Assembly (NCBI RefSeq): GCF_009905375.1
Contig: NC_133653.1
Location: forward strand, 59,071,567 to 59,135,566
Source of the DNA: Apium graveolens
Taxonomy: Eukaryota > Streptophyta > Magnoliopsida > Apiales > Apiaceae
DNA: 64,000 nt
Direction of reading: 5' to 3'
Within the stretch, counting starts at the first letter, position 1; each line of letters opens with the position of its first letter. This document shows, one piece after another, positions 45,701 through 56,341 of this stretch. A program made the position numbers and the translations under genes. The notes beneath the pieces are model-generated. The model saw nothing but the letters and a program-made list of their open reading frames with translations. It was not told the DNA's origin and ran no database searches.

Positions 45701-46139
45701 TTTTCTGGTAAATAAATAATGGATCTTATTTAATAACAGTATATTAAACATATATTAAAACAGTCGATTCGAGAAATAAAATAACTTATTAAATAACTGA
45801 ATAGATAAAACAGTATGATATGTTTTAAATTTTTTTTTTTTTTTTTTTTACAACATGATCGTGAATAAAACTACATTTGTAAATATGCAATGGTACTGAA
45901 ATAAATATAAATGTTTAAATGACTGGAAATAAAATAAAGAAAACGTGCAAAAGATTATCTCATATATATATATATAGGTAGAACACCAGCTACAGGTGTC
46001 AGTGCTTGATACAAAAACCTATGATATAACAGTCGTACTGCTACTACTACCAGTCAGAGTCAGTAGCTACACTCATACAATACTATACTGCCTCTATCTA
46101 CAAAATATACATAATACAGCACTCATCGATCTGCTGATC
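45701..46139 (-). other. T7 spacer between ORF0 and gag with A20 tract
   Basis: No gene. It contains 20 consecutive T on the plus strand (45830-45849), so A20 on the coding strand, and a TA run near 45965. The gag-proximal end carries the acceptor-like TTATTTACCAG. Confidence 0.6.
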
Positions 46140-46931
46140 TCAAAATCCTGGTGGTACATGGCTCAACTCCTCCTGCACTGCCTCTAGCACTGCCTCGGTA
46201 AGTCCCAATGCTCTGCGATATGCTGTCTCCGCACTAAGATCCTGCTGTCTCAAATCAGTAAGCTGCTGCGAACTAACCCGGTGAATATGATGTAGTCTCT
46301 CTCTCAGTATATAATCCGGTCGTAATGCTCTGACAGGACCATCCGTCTGTGTCTCATACAACCCAAGGATCTCCCTACACTGGTTCTGCCATCTAATCCT
46401 CTCCTCCCTCTCTGCCTGAAAGCGCTGGTAAGTCACGGTATGATGCTCATGAAGATCGGTGCTGGACCCTCGAGAAGGTAATGGTCCATCCACCACGATC
46501 TCATCCATAAACTCTGGCTGAGGAAACTGATAAACTCCTGGAACAGGTGCATAAATAGCTAATGGGGCAGGAAATAAGACAGGCTGCTCCATAGGCGCAT
46601 ACACGGGCGGCTCTGCCTCTGGCTCCATCGGTGGCATCTCTGGAATCTCGACTGGTGGCATATGAATCTGAGGCTCTACATCCTCCCACTGCGGAAGATC
46701 AACCATATCAGGAATATCAAACATCGGAAACTCTAATGGTGGAATATCTGGTATTTCTGGCTCAACGTATGGAAAATAATCTGCAAAACCTGGTACCTCC
46801 GGAGGAAGTGGTATCTCTGGTGCTGGCTCAGGTGGCAATGGAGGTAAGATCTGCTCTGACACTGGGGCTACTACCGGTACATCCACTGGATCTGTCTCGG
46901 TCCTCTCCGTAGACGATGATAAAGAAGCCAT
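46140..46931 (-). CDS. T7 ORF0: intact proline-rich leader protein
   Basis: 263 codons on the minus strand, starting MASLSSSTERTETDP directly after ATGTATATTAG, an acceptor-like sequence. About the first 150 residues are rich in proline, glutamate and methionine (PPLPPEPAPEIPLPPEVP) and likely disordered. The rest is charged and helical (YQRFQAEREERIRWQNQ ... LTEAVLEAVQEELSHV), suggesting a coiled coil or assembly helix. No known domain. It lies between primer site and gag, as in T1, T4, T5 and T6. An independent ORF starting at its own ATG and a second exon continuing the LTR mini-ORF are both possible. Confidence 0.7.
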   Translation of the reverse strand: MASLSSSTERTETDPVDVPVVAPVSEQILPPLPPEPAPEIPLPPEVPGFADYFPYVEPEIPDIPPLEFPMFDIPDMVDLPQWEDVEPQIHMPPVEIPEMPPMEPEAEPPVYAPMEQPVLFPAPLAIYAPVPGVYQFPQPEFMDEIVVDGPLPSRGSSTDLHEHHTVTYQRFQAEREERIRWQNQCREILGLYETQTDGPVRALRPDYILRERLHHIHRVSSQQLTDLRQQDLSAETAYRRALGLTEAVLEAVQEELSHVPPGF

Positions 46932-47418
46932 CTAATATACATAAAAATAATAACACAAAAACAATCAAATCACAATTCTATAACTCATAACTTCTAATCA
47001 CATAGACAAACAGTCCTAACACTCTTACTCTCATCCTATCTTATTTTCCTATCTTATCTTAACCCTAACATTCTTGTTTTCCAAGGTCAATCCTAAGCTC
47101 TGATGCCAACTATAACACCCTCCAAATCTGGGGTATAGATTTGGGGCATTATTAACAACAATTACCAACTATACCTGTACAAGCGGAATATAAATATAAT
47201 AATTACCCCGAACTATCACTACTCAGGATCTTTTAAGGTTTGAGTTTGGAAACAAGAATCATGCACTACACTTTATTACAAACCCAACTAAATAAAACTG
47301 TCTCAAGAACTCTCTTTATTACAAAACTTTATTCAATCTACAGTTTCACTACGCAATCTTTTATTCAAACTACACAACACTTTTATTCAACCCAACATTA
47401 CTACTTATCCTGCTACAC
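46932..47418 (-). other. T7 predicted intron spanning LTR end and primer site
   Basis: Donor AGATCAG|GTGTAG (exon ends 47419) and acceptor ATGTATATTAG|ATGGC (exon starts 46931) on the minus strand, 487 nt, phase 0. Contains the LTR terminus 47111 and primer site 47097-47108. Confidence 0.45.
47097..47108 (-). other. T7 primer-binding site, one mismatch
   Basis: TGGCATCAGAGC on the minus strand; T-to-C at the fourth base relative to the initiator tRNA-Met complement. 2 nt from the LTR end. Confidence 0.85.
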
Positions 47419-50400
47419 CTGATCTGGCAATTCAAAACTCTCTTCGGGAATAGGAAGGAACACTCTTGGTATAAGAGGGTCCCGCTGTTTGACTCGCTTC
47501 TTGACTATGCGGGTCCTGATGGGTTTCATTCTCTACCTTAACTGTAAAACAATAGGAATGACAATAAAAGAAATGAGCCAAAATTGCTCAACAAGCCTGC
47601 AATAATATATATATATTATAAAGAGAGAGAAATAAATGAACCAATAAGCTGCTGGTTTGAACAACCATCTGTATCTGTATATAATAATAATTTGCCAATG
47701 ATGGCGAGTGCCAAATGAACAAGACTGGAAACAAGAACCAACATATGCACTATAACCTGCTGATCAGTCATAATATAGTGCGGATCTATACCCAACTGCA
47801 TAGACCCAACCAACATTAGGAGTACTCAGGCAACTATGGCCTATTAAATAATGGTCTGGGTAAAACCCAGCCCGTAAAGTAACCATCCAGTCCAAGGCTT
47901 AACATCCGGAATAATCAGAATGCTATTGATATATCCCAACACCAGGATATATCAGACTATATGTAACAAGGGTAAAGGAATTGAAATATGAACAGGGAAT
48001 TCAATAAATTGGGTAAATCAAGAATTGAAATGAAATGGAACAAGTGATAATAAATAGGTAACAGTGTATATGAACAATGATTAGCAAAGAGAATCGATAC
48101 GATAGAAAGGAAATATAAATCACTATTCTGAATTTAGAATAGGGGAAAAACTTGCCTTGCGCGTACTTAACCTGGTTTAACTCACTGCCTTCTGACCCTA
48201 GCTTGCTCTGCCTTGCTAACACTGAACAAATCATGGAAAGATAGGTGTTTAGATAATTTACTATATACGTGTATCTTGAATTGATATCACGCAACCTTAT
48301 CAGTCTACCCATGCATTTCTATCTGCCTCGCATATATATATATATACATACATTTATACAGCACATCTATTCACATAATCACATAAAGCACGTAGCACAT
48401 AAAGCACATAATTAATTTCTAGATTTATAATTATTTTTAGAATCAATTCTGGGCTTATACCTGCATTACTAGTCGTATCTGATTTTATTATAATTTTTCG
48501 GGATTTATTCAACTCAGTTATATCCCTACTAGGACCTACGAACTATTAATTATCATAAGATCACTCTCTTCCGGAAGAAATTATAACTTAAAACCATTTT
48601 TATTGGATTCGTCTCATTTTTCTGAGTCTAGAGGTCTTCGTTTTGCTCAAATCGGACTAACGGTTTAATTATTATGAATTAAACAAGATTTAATTAATTA
48701 ATAACTAATTATAAATAATGAATTATAATTAAATAATCCTTAATTATATTTTTAGATAATTATTTAATAATTATTGCATTTTAAAATAATTAATCCCTAA
48801 TTATTAGGATTAATTACAATTTATTACACTAATTTACTAATTATTAATACTTACTCGATCAGATCGATTATTTACAAATAATCAATCGATTCTATTAACG
48901 GATACGCTATTTATCGAATATCTACTATGTGCTCGAATTATAATCTAACTCAACGATTAATTACTCGTATAAATACGAGCTACTCGTAATCCTCACATAA
49001 TTATCGAACTATTACATTATTACTGAAACTTATACGATTCGTTAATTAATTAGTTATCGGTATTTAATTATACGATACAAATAATCACTACAATATTATT
49101 CGAATAACTATCGCTCGAATACTAATTCTAATTATCGAATTACTATTCGCATTATTAACTAATTATTAGATTATTAATCATATCACTTAATTATTTCTAT
49201 TTCTAATTCTTATTTATTAATTAATTACCTAATTATTAATTAATTACCCAATTATTAATTAATTAGATAACTAATAAATAATTAGATAAATAATTAAATA
49301 ATTAATTAAATAATTAAATTCGAATTTATAAATTAATAAAATAATTTAGAAATTAATAATACTATTTTTCAGAATTTAAATCTAATTTTTATTTACTTTT
49401 TAGAATTATTAAAAACAAATTTTATTATACTAAAATATAAATAAATAATTAATTTATCAAAAACACACAACAGGGAAAGGGGTTAGGGTTGTAAGGATCA
49501 ATCCCGGGTCGTTTCCCGGGTCGAAACCGGGTCGACTCCGGGTTGATGAAGAACAGCGGCTGCCTGAACTGAACCCGACGCCGGCGGGCTGTTTTCCGGC
49601 GACTTCGAATCGAACAAACGAACCACGAAGACACCTCGTTTCTTCACGTTTTCAACTAAGAGCAACACCATAGCAACGTAACATCCTTCCTCCTCCTTCC
49701 TCTGCTGTTAACGATACCGGAAAACTCAGGAACAGGGCGGCGGCGGCGTTCCGGCGACGCTAAAACGGAAACCAAAACATACAAAACTGGTACCAATCGA
49801 TCGAGGATTCAACGATCTACAAGCTTATGGCAACGAAAACATCTAACAATCAATCAAATAAGAACCCCTAATTCGAGTTTAAATCCGAAAATTATAAAAT
49901 AAAAATCGATACCTCTGATGATGATTTTGACGTGATAATCTGATAGAATAGGCTTCGGGCTTCAAATCGGTTACTCACACTTCGATTTCTGACACTCCTA
50001 TCACGATCAAATTGGCTTTGATCCGCAAGAACACTCAAGAACCCTAATTCCCCTTTTCTTAATTTTCTGATTTTTAATATTAATTAAGTGAAAAAAATTA
50101 ATAACAATTCTGATATTTATATTTATGAAAATAATACCCCTAAATAAAATTAAGGGTCTAATTACACTCCTATTAAAAATATTTGGCCCCAATTTTTTAT
50201 AATTTTTGGGTATTAATATTGAATTTTTAAATATCCAATAAATACAAAATAAATACTAAAAATTCCCAAAAATTGTGAAAAATACAAAAATACAAAGAAA
50301 AATGATATATGATAATTTCATAATCATATAAAAATAGAAATGTGATTTTTGTGGGGTTTTTGGTACCCGAAGGGGTCCGGAAAAGTCGTTTTTCGCGAAA

Positions 50401-50714
50401 AAGGTCAATTTGTAAAACATCTAGGGGTTCAGAATAGCGATACGGTATAGGGCATTTTTGGCAAAATAGGGCCAATGATTTTGTTTGAAATACGGGCTTT
50501 TAAAACATAGTTTTGAGCTGTACAGGTTTTAATATAATATATATAACTGACGATAAAACGTTCAATAAATATCCAAAACACGTTTGGATCAAAACAACCA
50601 ACACATAACACATAGCAGTCAGGGTTCAACGACTTAACACATTTAATCACATAATAATACACATAATTTATTATTATTATAATATAATACAAGCGTAATT
50701 CCTCGGTCGTTACA
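47111..50714 (-). repeat. T7 5' LTR, 3.60 kb
   Basis: Near-identical to 37514-41107; visible differences are single bases and a few short insertions (for example a longer TA run near 48340 and an extra TTTCTA near 49197). Confidence 0.93.
47413..47529 (-). other. T7 LTR mini-ORF (first exon candidate)
   Basis: 38 codons: a very basic first half (MKPIRTRIVKKRVKQR) and an acidic tail (IPEESFELPDQ). The ATG follows GTTTTACAG by 12 nt. A TGAGC-N7-GCTCA inverted repeat (47574-47590) sits about 29 nt before that AG. The frame ends at CAG|GTG TAG, that is at the predicted donor, exactly as in the T6 family. Confidence 0.5.
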
Positions 50715-50719
50715 GTTAG

Positions 50720-50837
50720 GATTAGGAATAGGGAATATAAAGATAGGACGTTGTGAGGTTGAGTGCGACTATATAGTAGGTCTCCGGAACAGTTCGTGTG
50801 GCGATTCGGGATTCTTAGCTTGCGATGTGATTTCCAG
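50720..50837 (+). other. T5 leader downstream of T7
   Basis: Continues the T5 leader after T7 and aligns with the T1 leader (about 7850-7960). It ends GTGATTTCCAG, acceptor-like, 9 nt before the ORF0 ATG. Confidence 0.6.
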
Positions 50838-51023
50838 ACAACGGCAATGGAAGATCCTGATTTCTCTGTATCATTTGATCATTTGGAGCTTTTCGTTCGA
50901 GGATCGTCATCTTCTTCCAGATTTGATTTGCACCTTGTTCCTCCATCAGTATTAATGGTACTACCTTCTGTTATGACAGTTGCACCTCTTCAAGTTATTC
51001 TATATTATTCTACCACCTCTTGA
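50838..51023 (+). pseudogene. T5 ORF0, truncated
   Basis: After TTTCCAG the frame reads ACA ACG GCA ATG, giving MEDPDFSVSFDHLELF from 50847 and stopping at 51021-51023 (59 codons from the ATG). Position and spacing match T1 ORF0, whose start is likewise 9 nt from a TTTCAG. Degenerate remains may continue to about 51180. Function unknown. Confidence 0.5.
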
Positions 51024-53489
51024 TATAAGACTACCTATTTAAGAACCTCCATTCGTTTATTCTTATTCTACTGGACATTCGGTTGTGAGTGTATCTCTTC
51101 AGTTTACCTTACACCCTGTTCTATACCCCCAGTTTAGAACTTGTCCTATGAAGCAACTGTACCTACGAGGGCGGATTCGGGTGTTATAGTAAATGGTGAG
51201 TATTTGAGATATAAATAAAGGTGAGAAGAAGTTTAGAAGAAGATTTAAGTGTTCCGGAGGATAGCTGTTACCAGATTAAACGAGGCCACTAGTGAATAGA
51301 CCATCCGTGATTAGTTTGTGGGATGGACTAGAGGAGTTTTGAAAGAGTTAGAGAGAAAAGTATAGATCTGGAATTTTTGTAGAATTAAATGATGGTGCTA
51401 TGATAAATGCGATATGTAAAGTAGTGATGTAATGTGATACGAGCAAACTTTGTTCTATGAAATAGACTTGTTGACTATTGGATAGCCTGTTCTACTTAAC
51501 TACTGCAACGATAATGTCGGGGGTATTACTAGTATGAAAGCTTTGATGTGAAGCTACGAATAAGATAACATGCAGCGATAATTGAAGTTTTCGTCGATTA
51601 AGGAAGACAAATGGACGTGATAAAGGAGAAAAGGTAGATTGGAGTGAACGGACTTTTATGTGATTGTTTCTTTAATATGGTACCTTGTTATAGGTAAGAA
51701 GGATAAAAACCAACTCATATAGTAAGGACAACCAAGTGTGCGATTTTCAAAATTTTCATAAACAAACTCTCGAAAGCGATTTTCTTAACAAATTTTCAAA
51801 AGCTGTTTTAATAAAATAAGTTTTAAACCTTGGTTGTCAAGTTACTACTTGAGTTTCTTGTTTGTTAAAAGACACGGATTACCTGGAAGGATGTTTGTTT
51901 CAGACTTAGTATTGTTAATTCAGAGAATGAAGTAACCCGTGATTATGAAGAAGTTGATTATTCCTAACGGTTTGACAAGGTTAACAACAGAACCCGCGTA
52001 CGGAGTAATTATTCACCCAGTGGCAGAGACCATTAAAGTTTAAAGAATTCATTGATGTAAAAGAAGCCTAGGCGTGATCGAAGAAGATTGGGAAAATTTC
52101 CAAACTTTTCTAAAAGAAGAATATTATTAATAAAATGGTCGTTATGTTGAATGATTCGTGGTTATTCTAAATTAAAAAGAAGAAACTCAAAGTTATCTGG
52201 TAGGAACGCCATTATGATCAAATTGTTAAAGTATTATACGTGTGGGTGCGATGTTAAAGAAGCAGGATGTGACAAGTAGGAATCTACCATAATGCTTAAT
52301 TTGCAAAGGCATTTCAGTGTACCTTCTAAAGTTGTTATATGATGCAATTGGGATATGATCGAACAAGCTCGAAAGATGAATACAAGTGAAATGTGGATGG
52401 TGACCAATGGTGTCGTTCTTGTCTTCAATATTGCAGCGTATATCCCTTTTTAATTTCAAAAAAAATATATATGAACTTCCTTTCTTAATAAACTCCTTAT
52501 GATGATATCGAAAAGGTGGATATTGTATTCCTTTCAAATTTAATTGTTTCCCTCAAGTTTTACTTTCTGATTGGGATAAATTGTGTTATGGTGAGACACT
52601 TTGTCAGAATGACGAAGAGTCGGGTGGGATGCCACCTAATCATGTGTTGTATGCCATATGGTATGAAAGAATGGCCATCTTAAGTACTAATGTGGTTGTC
52701 TCATTCATATTCAAATCCTTATTTCTTCTTCCTTTTCAACTCTAATTTTTGTTGAATTGTGAATCCTTCTAGTTGCTTCGTTGTACTGTCGTTCTTTGCA
52801 AGAGTTTTTTCAAATAGAAATCAACGTATTATGGACCAAGCGGGAAAAGTTCCATCTACCTCTCACGCATGAGAAGCAAATAGGGGCATATGGCAGGAAT
52901 TGCAAATCACTAACCCAGTCAGGGATGCACTAAGAATCAAGGGAATCTACCCCAATAAGGAATACGTCTTCGAGAACGAGAATATGCGAGTTTCCTGTGA
53001 AATATGTTATTCAGAATACGGACGTGATGACATGGATGATTATGATGAATACCTTATGCGTTAAAGTATTGGAAGAGGTGGAAGCAACTTGATTGTTTAT
53101 TCCCTAATGTATTGTTGATAAGATGATTTACCTCGTTGAATTGGTAAGATTATGATTAATAGACTAGAAAATTCAAGAACGTGTAATTGTTAAGTAAGTA
53201 AGTACTAATGGTGAAAGTGAGATTTCTAACAATAAGTTTGTGAGGATTTGATATTATTCTAAGGAATTAATTAACTATTTAAGCGTGATGCCCAGATAGA
53301 TCGTCGTGATGAAAAGATAGTTCTGAGGATGCCAAATGAAAAGGTGGTGAGGTTCAGAAGATGAAAGAAGGTAAAGAATTTGTTAACGATGACTTAATCT
53401 AAGAGGTTATGGTGGCCAAGAGGTAAGCACTATGGTGATTATGAATAGAAGTCAGGAGTAAACAGAATTGGAAGATTTTATAGTTTCAA
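51024..53489 (+). other. T5 internal region without recognisable gag
   Basis: About 2.5 kb where ORF0 remains, spacer and gag should be. I find no capsid motif, no zinc knuckle and no protease DSGA motif. Either gag has decayed beyond recognition or it was lost. One unexplained open stretch is listed separately at 52831-53064. Confidence 0.5.
52831..53064 (+). other. Unassigned 77-codon frame with one stop in T5
   Basis: Starts MDQAGKVPSTSHA, one TGA at codon 14, then runs to a TAA at 53062-53064. The C-terminal part is cysteine- and aspartate-bearing (VSCEICYSEYGRDDMDDYDE) and does not resemble Tekay Gag or ORF0. It may be chance, a fragment of a foreign insertion, or a remnant of the T5 polyprotein. 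Confidence 0.25.
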
Positions 53490-56341
53490 GATATATTTCC
53501 AGACGAATTACCAAAATTTTCTCCAGATAGGGAAATGAAGCTCACGATTGACTTAACACCTGAAACGAAGCCAGTGACCAAGGCCTTCCACAAAATGGCA
53601 CCAGTTAAAATGAGGAAATTAGCAAAGCAGATGCAAGAAATGTTAGAAGAATGAGCGATTAGACCTAGTGTACCCCATAAGGTGCACCGATATTAATTAT
53701 TAATAAGAAAGATGGAAGTAGGAGATTATGCATCAACTAGCGGAAGCTCAACAAGTTTACTATCAAGAGCAAGTATCTGTTACCTCGACCCAATGATTTG
53801 TTTGATCAAACGAAAGAAGCAAAGTACTTTTATAAGATTTATTTAAGACTTGGTATTTCACCAATTGAAGATTAAACCTATGGATATATCAAAGATAATT
53901 TTCAGAACTAAGTATTATTCTTGTATTGCTATTTGGATTAACCAATATACCAGTAATATTTGAACTTGATGGATATAATCTTTAAGGAATATCTGGATAA
54001 GCTGTAGTTGTGATACTTAAAGTCAACGGAGGACCATGCAAAGCATTTAATGATAACTGGGAAGTTGAAGAAGAAAGAAGTTGTATGAAGTATAGTTCTT
54101 AGCATAAATAGTCAATGTGGAGAAGATCAAAAGAGATTTAGTAGAAATTAAAGTTACTATGAATGAAGAAAGGCCAAAAGCACCAACAAAAGTAAGAAGT
54201 TTTACCCTGGACCGATTATTATTGAAAATTTGTGCAAGATTTTTTTTGAAAGTTGCAATACCTTTGACGAAGCTAACCAGGAAAAGCAAGAAGTTTATAT
54301 GAAGTGGAGAAGGGTGAAGAAAGTTTTGCGGAGTTAAATGAAAGAATGGTTACGTCACCTGTTTTATCACTTTGAAAGTATCAAGGAGATTTTGTAGTTT
54401 ATAGTGATACTTATCATAGGGGAATAGGATGTGTGTTAATGCAGCACAATAAAGTTATTGTATATGCATCCAAACAACCGAAACCTTATGAGCGGAAGTA
54501 CCCTACTCATAATTTGGAACTAGAAGTAATAATACTCGCTTTGAAAGATTGGGAAACATTATATGTATGGAGAAAGGTGTAAGATTTATACGGACCATAA
54601 AAATTTGAAGTATGTATTCACGAGGAAAAGCAAATGTAGTGACAAGAGATAAGTAAAAAGGAGAGAGAACGAGCATAGAAACTGCACCGAAAAGAATTAC
54701 CTATAGAATTTCAGAAGTTGGAGTTGGATGTCAGACATACAATCCCAAGGAAACAAGGATGGGTAGTATGACCTTTCAGTCATAATTGCTAAGAAAAGAT
54801 AAGGAGATGTCAAGGGAAGATAATGGCTCACGATGTTAACAGTTAGTAAGAGGAAGATTATGCACCCAGAAGAATAATCATGATATTCCTAGATTTTCTT
54901 CCAGCATTTGGATGCTATAAGTAGAAGGATTAAGAAATGGGATCCCATAGGGAATTCACAATACAAAGTATTTAATTTATTGAAGAAATGCCAAGATATA
55001 CGGAAATTTAAAGAAAAATAGTGATAACCAGGTATAAGAAGGAAATTTTAAGATGGATTAGGAAGTGTGGACATGTCAAAGGATTAAGGCGAAATATTGG
55101 AGGCCTAGTAGATAAGGCAGACCTGGGAAGTGATTTTACAAGAAGCGAATCGTGAAGTGTACCAGTGATGTCAAGGGAGAAAAAGGAATGAAAGTATAAG
55201 AGTATGTACTGATTAGCGGGAGTTCAACAAAACAATGAATAAGAAGAATTGAGACCCTATAAAGAATTGACTACTTACGAGACCTAATTCAAGAAGTATG
55301 TTATATCTCGGGAATTAACTTAAGAACCAACTTGAGAATATATCAGAGATTACGATTAAAGTGAGTTAAGAGCATTGCAAGCTCCGGTGATATTACGTGA
55401 AATAACAAGTGTATCAGGTGACTATAAGGAATTAAGGAACATGGTGTATAAAGAGTACTCAGATAAGCAAACTGTATTTATTGTTAACATCCTTAGTTAC
55501 TCAAAGAATAAGAAAGTCTACATGGAATTGCCCAAGGATTTTTCTCCAAAGATCAGAAGAAAAGCAACTATACTTAAGTTTTCAAGAATGAAATTTTGAC
55601 TAAGATTAGTAAAAGATTTTGAATTAATCCATTAACAACTACCAAAGCAAAGCCGTATGGTAACATATGCCTTATGCCGATAGAAAGGATTGGATGTAAT
55701 TAAGACCACCGAGGAGTTAATAGACGAATTGGAAAGAGTGGAATCTGAAGTTCAAATACTTAAAGGTGATAATACGTGAATATATGAGATTACTTTTCAG
55801 CCTTAACTGACGAAAAAGAGTAAGAAATGTTTAAATGTTTGGAAACCAAGTTGAAGATGAGCACCGCCTATCATCCTTAAACGGAGAGTCAAAGTACGGA
55901 ATTGATTCAGGAAATGTAAGATATGTTGAGAGGTTGAGTTTTAAGGAAACAATGGAATGATCATTTATCAGCGATGTCAACTTTGGAAGGCCACTTTACC
56001 AAGCTTCATATGAACGCAAGTGTAGGTCCCCATTTCTATTAAAATAAAGTGGGAGAAAGAAAGTTGTCAAATTCTAAGTTGAATCGGCACACCAAGAGCG
56101 TAGTGATATTGATTGAAACAGCTCAGAGTAGACAAAGAAAGTAGGCGAAAGTGTATCGAGAGAGAGTATGAATATAGAAATAAGACCAGTAATGTTAGTA
56201 AAAGTTTCATATTGAAAGAGATTGGATAAGTCTGAGTAGAAGGGAGAAGTTAAGCCTAAATTCAGTAAACCATTCGAGGTATCGATAAATATAGATAAAG
56301 TTGTTCATGAGTTAATGTTACCGTCACAACAATGTGTACAT
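53490..56341 (+). pseudogene. T5 pol, heavily decayed, interrupted by T8
   Basis: RT begins around 53490 (FPDELPKFSPDREMK), then shifted frames through the RT core. RNase H is readable at about 54390-54545 ([32 protein letters not shown]). Integrase fragments lie at about 55000-56050, including a stretch corresponding to the [17 protein letters not shown] region near 55850. The chromodomain-proximal part GEVKPKFSKPFEVS is near 56246, and the frame is broken at 56341 by the T8 solo LTR. Stops and frameshifts are too many to list; no ORF longer than about 80 codons survives. Confidence 0.8.
56337..56341. other. T8 target-site duplication, left (TACAT)
   Basis: TACAT, repeated at 59714-59718 on the other side of the solo LTR. 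Confidence 0.85.

Larger units (their letters stand above)
37514..50714 (-). mobile_element. T7: complete, young Tekay element
   Basis: 13,201 bp with LTRs 37514-41107 and 47111-50714 and target duplication GTTAG (37509-37513 and 50715-50719). It interrupts the T5 leader; the joined flanks line up with the T1 leader GGGTTAGGATTAG (about 7960). The LTRs are almost identical by eye, including small-scale features. This is the youngest-looking element in the window and has the most complete coding capacity. Confidence 0.95.
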
